DNA of 64,000 nucleotides from Pachypanchax playfairii. Taxonomy: Eukaryota; Chordata; Actinopteri; Cyprinodontiformes; Aplocheilidae. The notes under the pieces are model-generated. The model did not search any database and was not told where the DNA came from. It was given only the letters and a program-made list of their open reading frames with translations. Each line of letters begins with the position of its first letter. The stretch's first letter is position 1. Of the stretch, positions 1 to 11,800 are shown piece by piece. Position numbers and translations under genes: made by a program. The stretch covers positions 143,294 through 207,293 of the forward strand of contig SSNP01000014.1 of NCBI GenBank assembly GCA_006937955.1. Direction: 5' to 3'.

Positions 1-905
1 GCCTCTAGAGCAGTGATGTTTTGGGGCTGACGCTGGGCAACACGGACTTTCAACTCCCTCCAGAGATTTTCTATGGGGTTGAGATCTGGAGACTGGCTAG
101 GCCACTCCAGGACCTTGAAATGCTTCTTACGAAGCCACTCCTTCGTTGCCCGGGCGGTGTGTTTGGGATCATTGTCATGCTGAAAGACCCAGCCACGTCT
201 CATTTTCAATGCCCTTGCTGATGGAAGGAGGTTTTCACTCAAAATCTTACGATACATGGCCCCATTCATTCTTTCCTTTACACGGATCAGTCGTCCTGGT
301 CCCCTTGCAGAAAAACAGCCCCAAAGCATGATGTTTCCACCCCCATGCTTTACAGTAGGTATGGTGTTCTTTGGATCCAACTCAGCATTCTTTCCCCTCC
401 AAACACGACAAGTTGAGTTTCTACCAAAAAGTTCTATTTTGGTTTCATCTGACCATATGATGTTCTCCCAATCCTCTTCTGGATCATCCAAATGCTCTCT
501 AGCAAACCGCAGACGGGCCTGGACGTGTCCTGGCTTCAGCAGGGGGACACGTCTGGCACTGCAGGATTTGAGTCCCTGGCGGCGTAGTGTGTTACTGATG
601 GTAGCCTTTGTTACTTTGGTCCCAGCTCTCTGCAGGTCATTCACTAGGTCCCTCCGTGTGGTTCTGGGATTTTTGCTCACCGTTCTTGTGATCATTTTGA
701 CCCCACGGGGTGAGATCTTGCGTGGAGCCCCAGATCGAGGGAGATTATCAGTGGTCTTGTATGTCTTCCATTTTCTAATAATTGCTCCCACAGTTGATTT
801 CTTCACACCAAGCTGCTTACCTATTGCAGATTCAGTCTTCCCAGCCTGGTGAAGGTCTACAACTTTGTTTCTGGTGTCCTTTGACAGCTCTTTGGTCTTG
901 GCCAT
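1..905 (-). CDS. Tc1-family transposase (DD34E), C-terminus off the edge
   Basis: This is a cut-and-paste transposase acting on its own inverted repeats in the nucleus. About 301 codons are present, starting [10 protein letters not shown] at 905; Tc1 transposases are usually near 340 residues, so roughly the last 40 lie beyond the edge. Seen in order: a first helix-turn-helix at about residues 10-47, an AT-hook-like PRSGAPRK at 57-63, a second helix-turn-helix at about 75-111, and the RNase H-like DDE core. The core acidic residues are D153 (WSDETKIE), D244 (FQHDNDPKH) and E279 (NPIENLW), with exactly 34 residues between the last two, the Tc1 signature. No stop or frameshift was seen in the visible part, so this copy could be coding-competent. 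The + strand frames over this region are antisense shadows. Confidence 0.93.
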   Translation of the reverse strand, partial: MAKTKELSKDTRNKVVDLHQAGKTESAIGKQLGVKKSTVGAIIRKWKTYKTTDNLPRSGAPRKISPRGVKMITRTVSKNPRTTRRDLVNDLQRAGTKVTKATISNTLRRQGLKSCSARRVPLLKPGHVQARLRFAREHLDDPEEDWENIIWSDETKIELFGRNSTCRVWRGKNAELDPKNTIPTVKHGGGNIMLWGCFSARGPGRLIRVKERMNGAMYRKILSENLLPSARALKMRRGWVFQHDNDPKHTARATKEWLRKKHFKVLEWPSQSPDLNPIENLWRELKVRVAQRQPQNITALE

Positions 906-1268
906 AGTGGAGTTTGGAGCGTGACTGTTTGAGGTTGTGGACAGGTGTCTTTTATACTGATAACGAGTTCACACAGGTGCCATTAATACAGGTAACGAGT
1001 GGAGGACCGAGGAGCCTCTTAAAGAAGTTACAGGTCTGTGAAAGCCAGAAATCTTACTTGTTTGTAGGTGACCAAATACTTATTTTCCACCATAATTTGC
1101 AAATAAATTCTTTAAAAATCAGACAATGTGATTTTCTGGATTTTTTTTCCTCATTTTGTCTCTCATAGTTGAGGTATACCTATGATGAAAATTACAGGCC
1201 TCTCTGATCTTTTTAAGTGGGAGAACTTACACAATTGGTGGCTGACTAAATACTTTTTTGCCCCACTG
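1..1268 (-). mobile_element. Tc1-like DNA transposon, cut by left window edge
   Basis: A Tc1/mariner superfamily element lies on the minus strand. Its 5' inverted repeat ends at 1268 (CCCCACTG read on the + strand) and is followed by TA at 1269-1270, the expected TA target duplication. The terminal region has the IR/DR layout: an outer repeat around AAAAAAGTATTTAGTCAGCC and an inner related copy, AAAATAAGTATTTGGTCACC, about 190 bp inward. A transposase frame starts at 905 and stays open to base 1. The 3' end of the gene and the other inverted repeat lie outside the window. The overlapping 1151 bp is the same length as the copy at 38445-39595 and, as far as I compared by eye, nearly identical to it, so the insertion is young. 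Confidence 0.95.
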
Positions 1269-1270
1269 TA

Positions 1271-4200
1271 TGTACAGTATATATGAAGGTATATATAATC
1301 AAGTAAAATAATACAACTTTCTTCGTATAGCTATAGCTAGTGATTTCAAACCGTTACAAATAGATGTGCTCTTTCATTTTGACTCCTTATATATTTTTCT
1401 AATAAAATGTATAGAAAATGTATGTTACTGCACCTGCATGACTGAATTTAAAATAAGAAAAATAATACTTTTTCATTCCTTTTATTATTCTTATTTCACA
1501 CCATGTAATTTTGATTGATGGTTTGACACTCACCTATTGTTCACCACAATTTTATTGTAGCGATACAGAACAGAAAAATGGAAGTGGTAAATCTTCTTTA
1601 ATATTCATAAATCATGTGTCGAGTTTTCAATCTGAATAAATATCTTGCAATCAACTTTATGAATTAGTAAAACAAGGAAAAAACTGTGGATGGTCATGCT
1701 GAAAATCCTGACCTAAAACCTTTTTTATCTTTTTGATTCTTTTGACTAACTAATTGCCAATAATGTCTTTGAAAAAAAAAAAAAAACCTGAACACAGTAA
1801 CAGACTTCACATTGCTTTGAGTCAGTGGTTTTTCAATCGTGTTGTAACCTGGCAACATTTGATCACTGCTGGGAACATTCACACTTGCAAGCCTTTTAAC
1901 TTGACCCAACTTTATTTTATTTCATTTCAGACAAACATGTTTCCCACGACGCCATGAAGCACCGTATTCCTGAATGACAGCTCTAAATCGACCACGGGAA
2001 AAGCAAGCACTTATTAAGAATTTTAATTTGTTTTTTTAGCAAGAAAAAAGTGGAAAATAAAAGTAATCTTAAAAGCTTACAGATGTGACTCCTTCTCGTG
2101 CTGATGACTAATAAGACGAGATGTGGTTCAGATCAATGCTTCTTTGGATGGCCTGTTGAACTCCGATCAATAACTGCTGGCAGAGTGAGGACTTGTTCTC
2201 TGATTCAGTGTTTTTCACTGTCAGACACTTGCTCATAAGATATAGTCACTCTTACAGCTATCCACCCCCGCACCAAACGTGCAAACACACACAGCCACAC
2301 ACACACTCACATTTCTCTATCAGTCTTTTTGCTTTCTCTCTCATTGCTAAATAGACAGGCAGTCCCTGGTGCAGCAGGGTTAATTCATCTAGTGTTTTGA
2401 CAGAGAAGAAGTTATTGTCTTGCACTGATCTGGATTCATGCCATGTGAATGAAATGTGTATTTAGATGAATAAACATCAGTGCTTTGCATGGAATGCTGT
2501 TCGGACTAAAATATTACATTATATGTAAAAGAATAAAACTGATTTGGAAAATAAAAAGCTAAACTAAAAAATGAATATCATTACAAAGAAAAGGATTTTG
2601 TATTTTCTTTATTTGCAAGCAATTAAAACCCTGTCAGAGTTTCCAGTAACAAATAAAAGGAAAGAAATAATTGCATTTGAATTGCAGATTTTACAGCTAA
2701 ATCCTAAGCTTCTAATGCAAAGGAAGGAACAAACATCAGCATTTCACTCCTAAAAAGCAAGGACAGCAAGATGGTTGACTGCTGACAATAAACAGCTGAC
2801 AACACATGGACCTGCACTCAAGTAACCCCATTGTTTTGTCTTGTGAGGTAAATATTTTGAAAAATGCATGCTTTAACCCATAATCATGTACTTACTGCAA
2901 AACTGTGGAGGTAAAATCTAATAATTTCAGGGTACTAGCTAGTAACTTCATGAAATGAGCTTCTGATTTTTTTTTTTTTTCATTTGAGCCATAAAGATGA
3001 TGCTGAGTAGAAAAGGTGTCATCAGCATTCAGTTGTACTTTTCTCTGCTTTAATTAATGCAACCTCACAAATGTCAAGGCAGTTTCTTGGGAAAATGCAT
3101 TCTGATCTCAGAGAGCCTGGCTTATCTCCGATCATCTTAAAAAAAACAACTTATACATAATCAACATTAATCACTATCTGAGTCATGTGCAGAACTCATT
3201 AATGTTATAATGTGAAAATTCAGCCATACTGAAGATGGCCTTTAATGGTTCTACAGTCACATCCTCAAAACACGGATCATGATAGAGTCATGATCATTTT
3301 CAGCATACATCAACTTCAACTGAGATTTTCGTTTGTTTTTTTCCATAACGTTGGTTGTGTATTGGGCTCCTGGGTGGAATGTAGTGGAAGTAGTGGCAAT
3401 GTGTCCAATATGAAAGGGGTCCTATTTGCATCAGTACAACTTGCTTTTTGGAAATTTTGAGATTGGACTGGCCTTATGATAAGGTAGGTATAGGAAATGA
3501 CTGATTGACTGAGTGTTGTATAACACTGGATGTTGAAAACTGGATATTGCCCAGGCTGCAGCTCCCCCTGTGGTGGTAGAGGGATGTTGCAGCTAAACCT
3601 CACAGTAACTTCACACATAAAAAAGCAAAAATATTGTATCTTTTCATAAACAGAGATGCTATAAAATATATTTTAGCCTAAACTCTCCTTCGAAGGACAT
3701 AAACAAGAAAACACAAAATATTTGTTTCCATTTGTCAACAACTAGCAATAGTCATATAACAGTGTTAGCTGCTGCAAGAAGTTACAAAAGAAGCAGCTGA
3801 AAACTCCCATCATTCCTTAACACAAAGTCATTGTCTATCCATTTCAGCTGCTTGACCTGCCAACTCCACAGTTATTATGGGCTATTCACCGTATCAGGCA
3901 ACCCACAATAGTGCCCACTACTCTGCCCGCTATTGGCTGGTAGATGTAAACAAAATGCCAACAATGCCTGTCAAAATAAACGATTTTATATATATTTTAT
4001 ATTTTACTTTAAATATAATTTCTAAAGAAAATAGTGTATTTTCATTCTCCACCCATCTAAACACCCTGTGGAGGCATTATTTTGTAAAAATATAGCTTTT
4101 TATGGAAATGTTCCATATTAGATCTTGAACAGTCATTTGTCATGCAACCTGTGTATACTTTATGTTTCCACATGCAAATTTCTGTAAAACCAATTAATGA

Positions 4201-6749
4201 CTGCTACTGAAAATGCATTGGAGGAAAAAAAAAAAGCTCTAATTACTAATTTCAGTTCAGATTAGTTGTAGTACTGATATTGCTCACCATCTGCCTGGAA
4301 AACGAGCCTTACCATTGACCAAAATATACCACTCCTTTAAAATCTGAATGAGAAAAGAAGAGCATGGAATTAAATTTATGAGTTCAAAACAAGAATGAAA
4401 AAATGATTAAATTCCACTGAGCAGATTTTTCAACCACATTTTCTGTTTCTCTTCAATAGAGAATAAGAACCTACAACAAAGAACAAAGTACCTTCATCGT
4501 CCTTGTTCGAGACTATTGCACTTCACAGATTTCATCCACAAAATCCTATTTATACAACCTGTGGTGAATGTCTCTGAGCTCCGAGCCCATGTTGTTTCTC
4601 CTACCTGCCCTCTCCCCCGTGAATGCACTCTCCACAACCTGAGCCTCACACTCTCCCTATTTTGTATTCCTGAGGACTACACTCCGACACAATCTCCAAC
4701 CAAGAGAGCTATTGATTTGAAACATACTATATTGATCCTTAGCTTCTTTTTGGCATGAAAAACTACTTTCCATTGGTTCTCTGGTTCCATTCACAGAATT
4801 TTATTCCCAATTGAGACCTTGTCTTTCATACTGTCTCAGTCATGTGTTAATTCATCTGCTACCTGTTGAGCTTCCCCCTCAGAGGTATAGCGTTAAACTT
4901 AGCCAATATTTTCTTACCCTTGTGGTGGATTGTATATGAAAATCATTAAAAGGCCTCATGCAGATTTTTACTTTTCTCAGCCTTTCCAGGAGAACTGAAC
5001 ATGATTTGTGACCTTTACCAGCAAAAAAGTCTCACCATTGTACCATTTGGAGAGAAAGGTACATATTTTGTACAATTCCAATCAGGAGTTTTAGAAGTTA
5101 CAGTGATTTTCTGAAATTTTTTGTTTTTTTTTTTAAACCCATGTTTGATATTTTATCAAATTTATTCAAAAGCTACACCTAAATCATGACTCCAATATCA
5201 ATCCCAGGCACGTAACATTGAAACCTGACTTTAATCATTCACAAGAGAGGGTTCTAAATTAATAAAAACATATTGTTCTGTTGAGCCACTCAGCGGGTAC
5301 TGATGTGCAAATCACCCCTTACAGATTACCAAACACAAAAGAGGGGGGAACAAACATGAAATAGTCTAATATTCTCTTATTCTTTCACAGAGAAACTCGG
5401 AATACAGAGAGAGACATGACTTCAAAAGAGAGTCGCTCCCTACTGAGCCCATCTCTTGACTCTTTGATTGTTAGCTATTCTCTCCGTGTACTGTATGAGG
5501 TGTTGTAAAGGCTATAAAAAAAATGATGGCCTCATGTTTTATTCATGGCGTCTCCACTTTCATAAGATAAGGGAGGGTGTCACTGTTGCACAATCACAAA
5601 ATTAGCAGCTTTTGTGCATATCCTTCACCTTCAGTTTCTCTGAAGGCTTTCTTATAGCTTCAACGACAACATGCATATTTATGTTGATATTTGTTAAAAG
5701 AGCACAAATGCCAGATAAAGTTCTGCATTCAACTTTTTATTCAAGATAGTACGCTGAAAGAAACTCAGCCTGTTTTTTTTAAATCTAGAGTTTTGTAAAT
5801 ATGTCAATGAAATATGCACAAATAAGAAAAACGTGCTGCTCTCTTGTAGTAAACAGATTTGCTGTAGATGGGATTTGTTCACAGAGTTCAGGGTTGCTGG
5901 CTCCCTGGAATGGCTTGCACAGTGTTTCGCGTCGCTGTATCAGAGTCGGATAGCTTGTGCTGATATATCTGCTCTGACATTTACAATGGCCTCACTGTAT
6001 TCCCTAATTATTGAACAATTTCAGCATAAAATCTGATTTAGCTCTTAAAATGAAGCTGCCTGAAGTCATTTGGCTTTGCCTGAGACTTATCTCCTCTGGT
6101 GGTTTTATTTATTTGTTTTCTCTTTATTTTTCTTCTTTTTTGTCAACCTTTTTCACAGTATACCTCTAGATACTGGATTCTCTGTGAATAGATCACTTTA
6201 ATGACGGTGCAACATTGCCCCCTTTTGGTCGCAAATGAGAAAAACCTTCCATTCACATTGATTCAGCCATGACATTACTAATGTTTCACTGAATTATACC
6301 CATTCCACCTCACATAGACTTAGCAGAAAATTGCAATTTGAAGCCCACAGATGTACTGTGTGTGATTGCAGGAAACTGGCTCCTTATTGATTGCTCTCAT
6401 TGTGAAGAAAAGCTGCTGGTGATGGTTGAGTCCACATGAAATACCTCAGCTGTATGTTTACGATAGGCAACATGAACAATCAGATTCAATTCTTTTTTGA
6501 GTGTGTTTACAAAAAGATATACCAATATTTAAAATATCTGGTTAAAGATGTATCATTTTCTTGAATGCAATAAGAAAAAAGTTCATTTTGTTTAACTTTT
6601 TTGGGGTTGGGGAGGTGACAGAAAAAAATCTTTGTCACTGTGTACACTCGTGCACTTAGCAAAATACTGGGAATTTGAATGTGTGTATTGTAGGTAGGCT
6701 TTTATGTCAATTGTATTTATTTAGTTAATCCTTTAAACACTGAGATGTT
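1271..6749. other. Intergenic, no gene recognised
   Basis: AT-rich sequence with no ORF resembling a known protein; the frames present are short and uneven. It contains small A/T homopolymers, short CA-rich patches (around 2285-2310) and an 8 bp-arm palindrome around 3277-3297. No exon with plausible splice sites and protein similarity was recognised. Confidence 0.6.
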
Positions 6750-7317
6750 TTAAAGAGGCCATTTCACACAAATTTCATCTTTGTGATTATTTCTAAAGTA
6801 TTAACTTGTAATATGAAACATTTTATACCTAAAAAACAATATGAAACACAGATTAACAGACCTTTCAATCTGTCTGCGTCAAGAGTCAGCTGGCTTCGGG
6901 CTGTAACTCATTAATATTGATTATTCTAATTTGCTGGACTAAGATTGGCTAACGAATTAGCCTATGAGCACAAGGTATACTGTTTCCTGCCCCTCTGTGC
7001 ATGGCAACAGCAGACAGAGTCTCTTCCGGTTTGTTACGTCTTATGCTACAGCTTTTAGCCAGCAGCATGCTAGGTGTGGTTTCAACTGCTGGATAATTTA
7101 TTCCAATTCCATACTGAACTGCCTTATACAGTCACATGACAAGTGATGCATCTGGTTACCTGTGACATAATTTCCAAAATCATAGCACACCTGGGCAGCT
7201 GATGCTACCACTAAGACAAGTTTTATTTTTTTTAACAAGCACCTCGACCATTTATTGTGGAGTTACATGCAGATATGTTAAACACAGCCCTATCTAATAA
7301 CAATGAAGAATTCTTAA

Positions 7318-7520
7318 ACAGATTCCTGGATCCAGATGAGGATCCGGATCACCCCCAAAATCTACTCACTTCTTCCTTTGACCATTTCTGACATTTCCTG
7401 AAAAGTTCATTAAAATTCATCCATATCTTTTTTGAGTTAAGTTGCAAACAAACAAACAGACAGACAGACAGATAGACAGACAGACACTGGTGAAAACATG
7501 ACCTCCTTGCGATGGTAACA
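7318..7520 (+). repeat. RTE-type LINE 3' tail
   Basis: The block beginning GGATCCAGATGAGGATCCGG, followed by TTCATTAAAATTCATCCATA, a (CAGA)n stretch (about 7450-7485) and CATGACCTCCTTGCGATGGT, matches my memory of the 3' untranslated end and tail of RTE-class LINEs common in fish. It is a 5'-truncated insertion inside the decayed piggyBac-like element, so it arrived later. Confidence 0.6.
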
Positions 7521-7528
7521 TCAAAGCC

Positions 7529-8140
7529 ATGGAGAGTGATGAGTCAAGTGGAAAAGGAGAATCAGACAGTAGGGAATCCAGTGATTTAGATGAAGAACTA
7601 CAATTGAACATGAACCCTGGGTAGCAAAAAAGCACCACTGTAGGAAACAAAGGCACGAAGCTTTTGTGGAGCTGAACAGGCCATTGTAAAGGAGCACAAC
7701 ACAGTCATGGGAGAGATTGACCTCCTTCATGCATTGCAAAGTACAAGCACCACATGAGATCCCAGAGGTGGACTATACTGGCAAACCATAATGCTTGGTG
7801 TTATAACATGGTTGATTTACAGTTGTGACTGTAAACTACTTGGTGTCCAAAAGCCATTGAAAGAAAGAAGCTTCCAGGCAGAAGTTACCAATAGTCTGAC
7901 CCTTTTACATTCACAAAGGGGAGGCCCATCACAGAACATCACATCTCCACCACCCAAGAGAGTTTATGTTGGAGTTCCAGATGATGTTCACACTGACAAG
8001 GTTGCACACTGGCCACTGAAATGTGACAAGCAGGGTTATTGTAAATCTTTCAAAGTCAATCCAACCACCACCATCTGTGGAAAATTTGATGTTTATCTTT
8101 GTTTCACTGAGGAAAAAATATGCTTCAAATTTTACTATTT
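7529..8140 (+). pseudogene. piggyBac (PGBD-type) transposase remnant
   Basis: This is broken coding sequence from a piggyBac-type transposase. 7529-7624 encodes a short acidic Ser/Asp/Glu stretch (MESDESSGKGESD...) like the N-terminus of these proteins, then a stop. 7642-7683 reads RKQRHEAFVELNRP; the frame shifts near 7683 and continues IVKEHNTVMGEIDLL. After another break, 7770-8140 gives TIMLGVITWLIYSCDCKLLG, SFQAEVTNSL, and a C-terminal cysteine-rich domain (HWPLKC..GYC...ICGKFDVYLC...ICFKFYY) resembling the zinc-ribbon end of PGBD proteins. The zinc ribbon is itself eroded: a usual CxxC now reads CKSF. The catalytic core between the acidic start and the VKEHN block is absent. It is nonfunctional; the family call rests on motif recall. 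Confidence 0.72.
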
Positions 8141-8240
8141 GGCTTCGCCTGAATTTCTTAAACCTTTAGAACTGACGATATTTAGAATGTTGGTTTTGAG
8201 CTATAATTTACATCACAGTTCCCTTTTTTTTGCACGTTTT

Positions 8241-8709
8241 TAATAAAATGTTTTTTCTGCTTTATTTAATGCATCTAATGTGTAGTGTTCTGCATCTGTG
8301 ACAGGTTTATGAATACCTCCAATATGAAGCAAGATTTTTTTTTCCAACATGCAGATTTGTACGATGTAAAACAAAGTTGCCACAGATGTTATTTCCCCAA
8401 ACCAGCAGTTATTATCATTATTGTTATAAAAATCTAAATTATAGAGTGAATTACATATTATATGCAAAGAACTGTCCATCTCTGACGAGATCTGCAATGG
8501 TTTAATTTGGAAAAATAAAAAATGTGTTTAAAATGATCCATCTTGGCATGATTTACAGTAAATCTCTTATAATTTTCCTCAAAGTAGAAATGAGTCTGTG
8601 TTCTTATGTGATAAATATGTTCTTCGTTTTGTGTGTGAACAAAACTGATGAGACTGTAAAAGTCAAGTTACTGTTGTTTCTGCAGCTCTTGCAGTTTTTG
8701 AATGTGTTT
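8241..8709. other. Intergenic, nothing recognised
   Basis: AT-rich spacer between the piggyBac remnant and a possible TTAA mini-element. The 74-codon frame at 8524-8748 is hydrophobic and T-rich and looks like chance. Confidence 0.5.
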
Positions 8710-8713
8710 TTAA

Positions 8714-8830
8714 CCCTTCAAAGCTTGATACATAAAATATTAGTCTGAAAATTGTACCGTTTTTGAAGTTTTACAAATTATTTGGTAAAAAATATTATTA
8801 ATAATCATCATTGTTATTCATATTATAGGG
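8714..8830. mobile_element. Possible 117 bp TTAA-flanked mini-element
   Basis: TTAA at 8710-8713 is followed by CCCTTCAAAG, and TATTATAGGG is followed by TTAA at 8831-8834. TTAA-CCC...GGG-TTAA is the classical piggyBac end configuration. Terminal similarity beyond CCCT is weak, and TTAA is common in AT-rich DNA, so this may be chance. Confidence 0.3.
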
Positions 8831-8834
8831 TTAA

Positions 8835-11800
8835 ACATTTATTTTGTACAGTTATTGTAGTTGCTTAAAGTTTGTGCCTAATAGTTTTCCCTTTTTCTTG
8901 TAGATTTTACTGCATTCCATCAATTCACTGGGACCTATTTAGCCTGATGAAGGACAAATGATGGATTTAGCATTCACAGTGTCCTATTTTCTTGTGCCTT
9001 CCATTCAGCCTTGTTCATTGAATTCCCTCCAGCCTCCTAGACAATTTATTTTAACAGCAACGCTTGACTAAAGCTAATAGTTAGCTAAAGTTTGTTATCC
9101 CCTGTATCAGCCAGAGATGGTAGGGATGCTGCTATTTGCTCTGGCGAGGAGAAACAATGAAAAGCAATAAATATATAAATAAATAAAATATTGAGTGACA
9201 GGGTGGCTTTGTGTTTGTTTTCTGTGGTATTTTCAATAAGTTACATATTTCTAATATTATTTCCATTACAGCCTGCACAACACATTTACAATAGTTGAGA
9301 GCCATTTCTGTTTTTTTGTTTGTTTGTTTGTTTTCTACTTTAGTTGATGGCATTTTCTAAAGATTCAGAATGGAAAGTAAAAAAAAAAATACATGTTGAA
9401 ACACAGAGCTGAGAATAAATGCTGACTGACTGCACCAGAGCTCTTTCTCATGGACCTTTTCCATTTATCCATATTAAACTAAACAGCAGCGTACATATAG
9501 TGTGCAAGGTAGTATGTCCTTGGAATAACAATATCAAATAAATTCTCTTTGAATTCAAAAGCCATAGATATTTTATCATTTTGAAGTCTATAGCCAACAT
9601 ACTGTAGATATACAGCATTTTGCTCTGTTATGATAATAAGAAAATGGCTTTTGGGTGCAAAGAGTTTGTGTGTATTTATCTTACAAGAAAACCAACATTG
9701 TCCGCACCTGAAGGTGTTTATTTATTTATTTATTTTGTAAAATATTTTAGTATTGTGTATGTGGACCCTCATGTTGCATTCATATAAAGGTTCTAGTGAT
9801 GCCTGGAGCTAACGCTAAACTGGATTAGCTACAAGCAAGCCAGAAGCAGGTCAAGTGTTTAATTTCATCCATAATATTTGTGACAGCTGGTCTGAATTTC
9901 AGCTGGGTAGATGGGTTAAAGCTAAGACAGAACCACTGCATTAATGTTCTAAATGTGTTTAGTGTCCATCTAATGAGTCTGGAGGCATGAATTTAACAGC
10001 AGTTGCAGGGTGGGAGGGTCAGTTTCAGCAGATTAGGCCTGGGCTTCTTCTGATAATAAAGATACTGGGGTGCACGAGATGTGTGAGATACAGAGGCTTT
10101 CTCTGCAATTGTATTAAGTCCTTCCCATAATTTCTGTATCAGGTAAAAAAGTATCATTGTGACAGGATGGACATTGAGTTTGAACAACATAATGGAAACA
10201 ATGAAGCGACTTGCCATAGAACAGCATTGCTGTGCCTCAAAATCAAGAAATGTATTTGTGAGCTTTTATTTTGGAAGTTGTACAGCTGTAATTTTTCATC
10301 CATTTTTGACCTTGTGCTTCTCCGCCTTCGGATTTTGCCCTCGTTCAAAGGTCAGCTGGTTTGAGGGTTTTACACCCGTCTGTTTTTTGGCAGATTGATG
10401 CATGAAAAAAAAAGCTAATGAATAGAAGAAAAGGAGCACTTAGGCTTACACTTGAAAAACCTTTACAAATTTGTGCTATATGGAGCCATATGTCAGAAGA
10501 AAATGTGAAAAGAAACATTACTAAAACATTTAAAATGTTACATTATTCACAATGTAAATTTTTGATTTTTGAAGATGTTTTTTCCAGCCAAAACCAGCAG
10601 AATAAAGTTATTTTCCACCTCAGATTGAGGCGTAGTTATTCATGTGTCACACATTTGAAAATTCAGCATTTAACTATGAATAACAGCTGTGTTCAAATAG
10701 CAAACAAAATGCAACAGAGAAGTGTAAAAACCTTCTTTTTCAAACTGAAAATCAAGAAGATGAAACAACGACAGGTTGTGGTTGTAGATCCAAAAGAAGA
10801 TTTAACTCCTCGTCCTCAAGGAACTATCTGCAGGAGAGTATAATATAGCGTAAATGCCGTAATAAAGCACGCCTGATGGGTGACAAATATAGTGCGTGGC
10901 TCTTAATGTTGGTGACAGATTGAGCGAACAGAAGAGAGAAAGCTGAAAGTAATAGCAGGGAGCAAGGCCAAAGTAATGAGCACAGGGCCATTCTTCTGAC
11001 CTTGTCACAGAATCCCACCCATCCGGTCCATCACGGACAAGACTAATGGACGAATCAGCCAGTGGGCCAAGATGTGGATGGTAAACAGGGGTGACAGCAG
11101 ACTTGCCAGCAAACAGTGTGCATAACAGAGGAGGGTTTGACCACCGTGTGGGGTCATCCAAAGATAATTTTTAAAACTTTAAGAGTTTGTAAAACAAAAA
11201 CAAAAAAAAGTGGGACATGATCTAGAATGACAACAGTCCACAGTTTCTAATGTTGTAAACATCAATCAGCTTCATGGTTAATCTGTAATGGGCATGAAAG
11301 ACCCAAGAAAACAAGCTGGGGCGGGGTTTCTTGCTGTCTTTATAGAGGAAAACAACATATTTAATAGAAACTTACATAAAACCTGATGAAAATCAATGCC
11401 TAGTTCCAAAAATACATTTTTTGACCAATACTGCAGCCTTCAATTAAAGATTTAAATTGATTTAATGACATTTAATTGTCTGCCAATAGAAGTGTAATTA
11501 TATCAAACAAGATGCCAATGTTTCAAAGGGGAAACAGTTTAAATGTCGACTCTACAGAGATTTTATTCTTTATAAAAAGAGATTCTAAAAGTTGATTTTT
11601 AAGGGCTTTAAAGTAAAAAGAAGTGCAACTCTTACCTCTCTGTGCTGCAGTGACTAAAATAATGTGTGTGTTATTGCAGAGTAAATTGCAAATTTGCATG
11701 TCCTCTGTGGAGGACGAAAACAATAAAGTCTTTTTGCCTTTTTTTTTTAACAAATTGCTGATGCTGCTGATGCTCGAAAGACTCAGCAAACTGTTCCTGA

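Larger units (their letters stand above)
6754..8240 (+). mobile_element. Decayed piggyBac-like element with internal loss
   Basis: The left end reads TTAA (6750-6753) followed by AGAGGCCATTTCA. The first ~350 bp closely resemble the start of the element at 36127 and the fragment at 56432. Downstream lie pieces of a piggyBac-family transposase (7529-8140). TTAA is the piggyBac target site, so terminus and protein agree. The centre of the element, which should encode the catalytic aspartates, is missing, and an RTE-type LINE tail (about 7318-7520) sits between the 5' region and the coding debris. I found no matching GGCCTCT right terminus, so the right boundary is set only by the end of recognisable coding similarity and is approximate. 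Confidence 0.68.

Noticed and set aside
256..852. 198-codon + strand frame, repeated as a minus-strand frame at 38861-39457
   Set aside because: It is the exact antisense of the Tc1 transposase in both copies; its presence in both reflects shared nucleotide sequence, not a second gene.
3277..3297. Palindrome GATCATGA-TAGAG-TCATGATC
   Set aside because: 8-bp arms are expected by chance several times in 64 kb of AT-rich DNA.
10418..10843. 141-codon + strand frame
   Set aside because: No recognisable domain, Lys/Gln-rich composition expected from A-rich DNA, no splice or promoter context.
10239..10860. Possible tRNA, rRNA or CRISPR-like repeats searched for across the window
   Set aside because: Nothing with regular spacer arrays, cloverleaf shape with B-box spacing or rRNA similarity was found by eye here or elsewhere.
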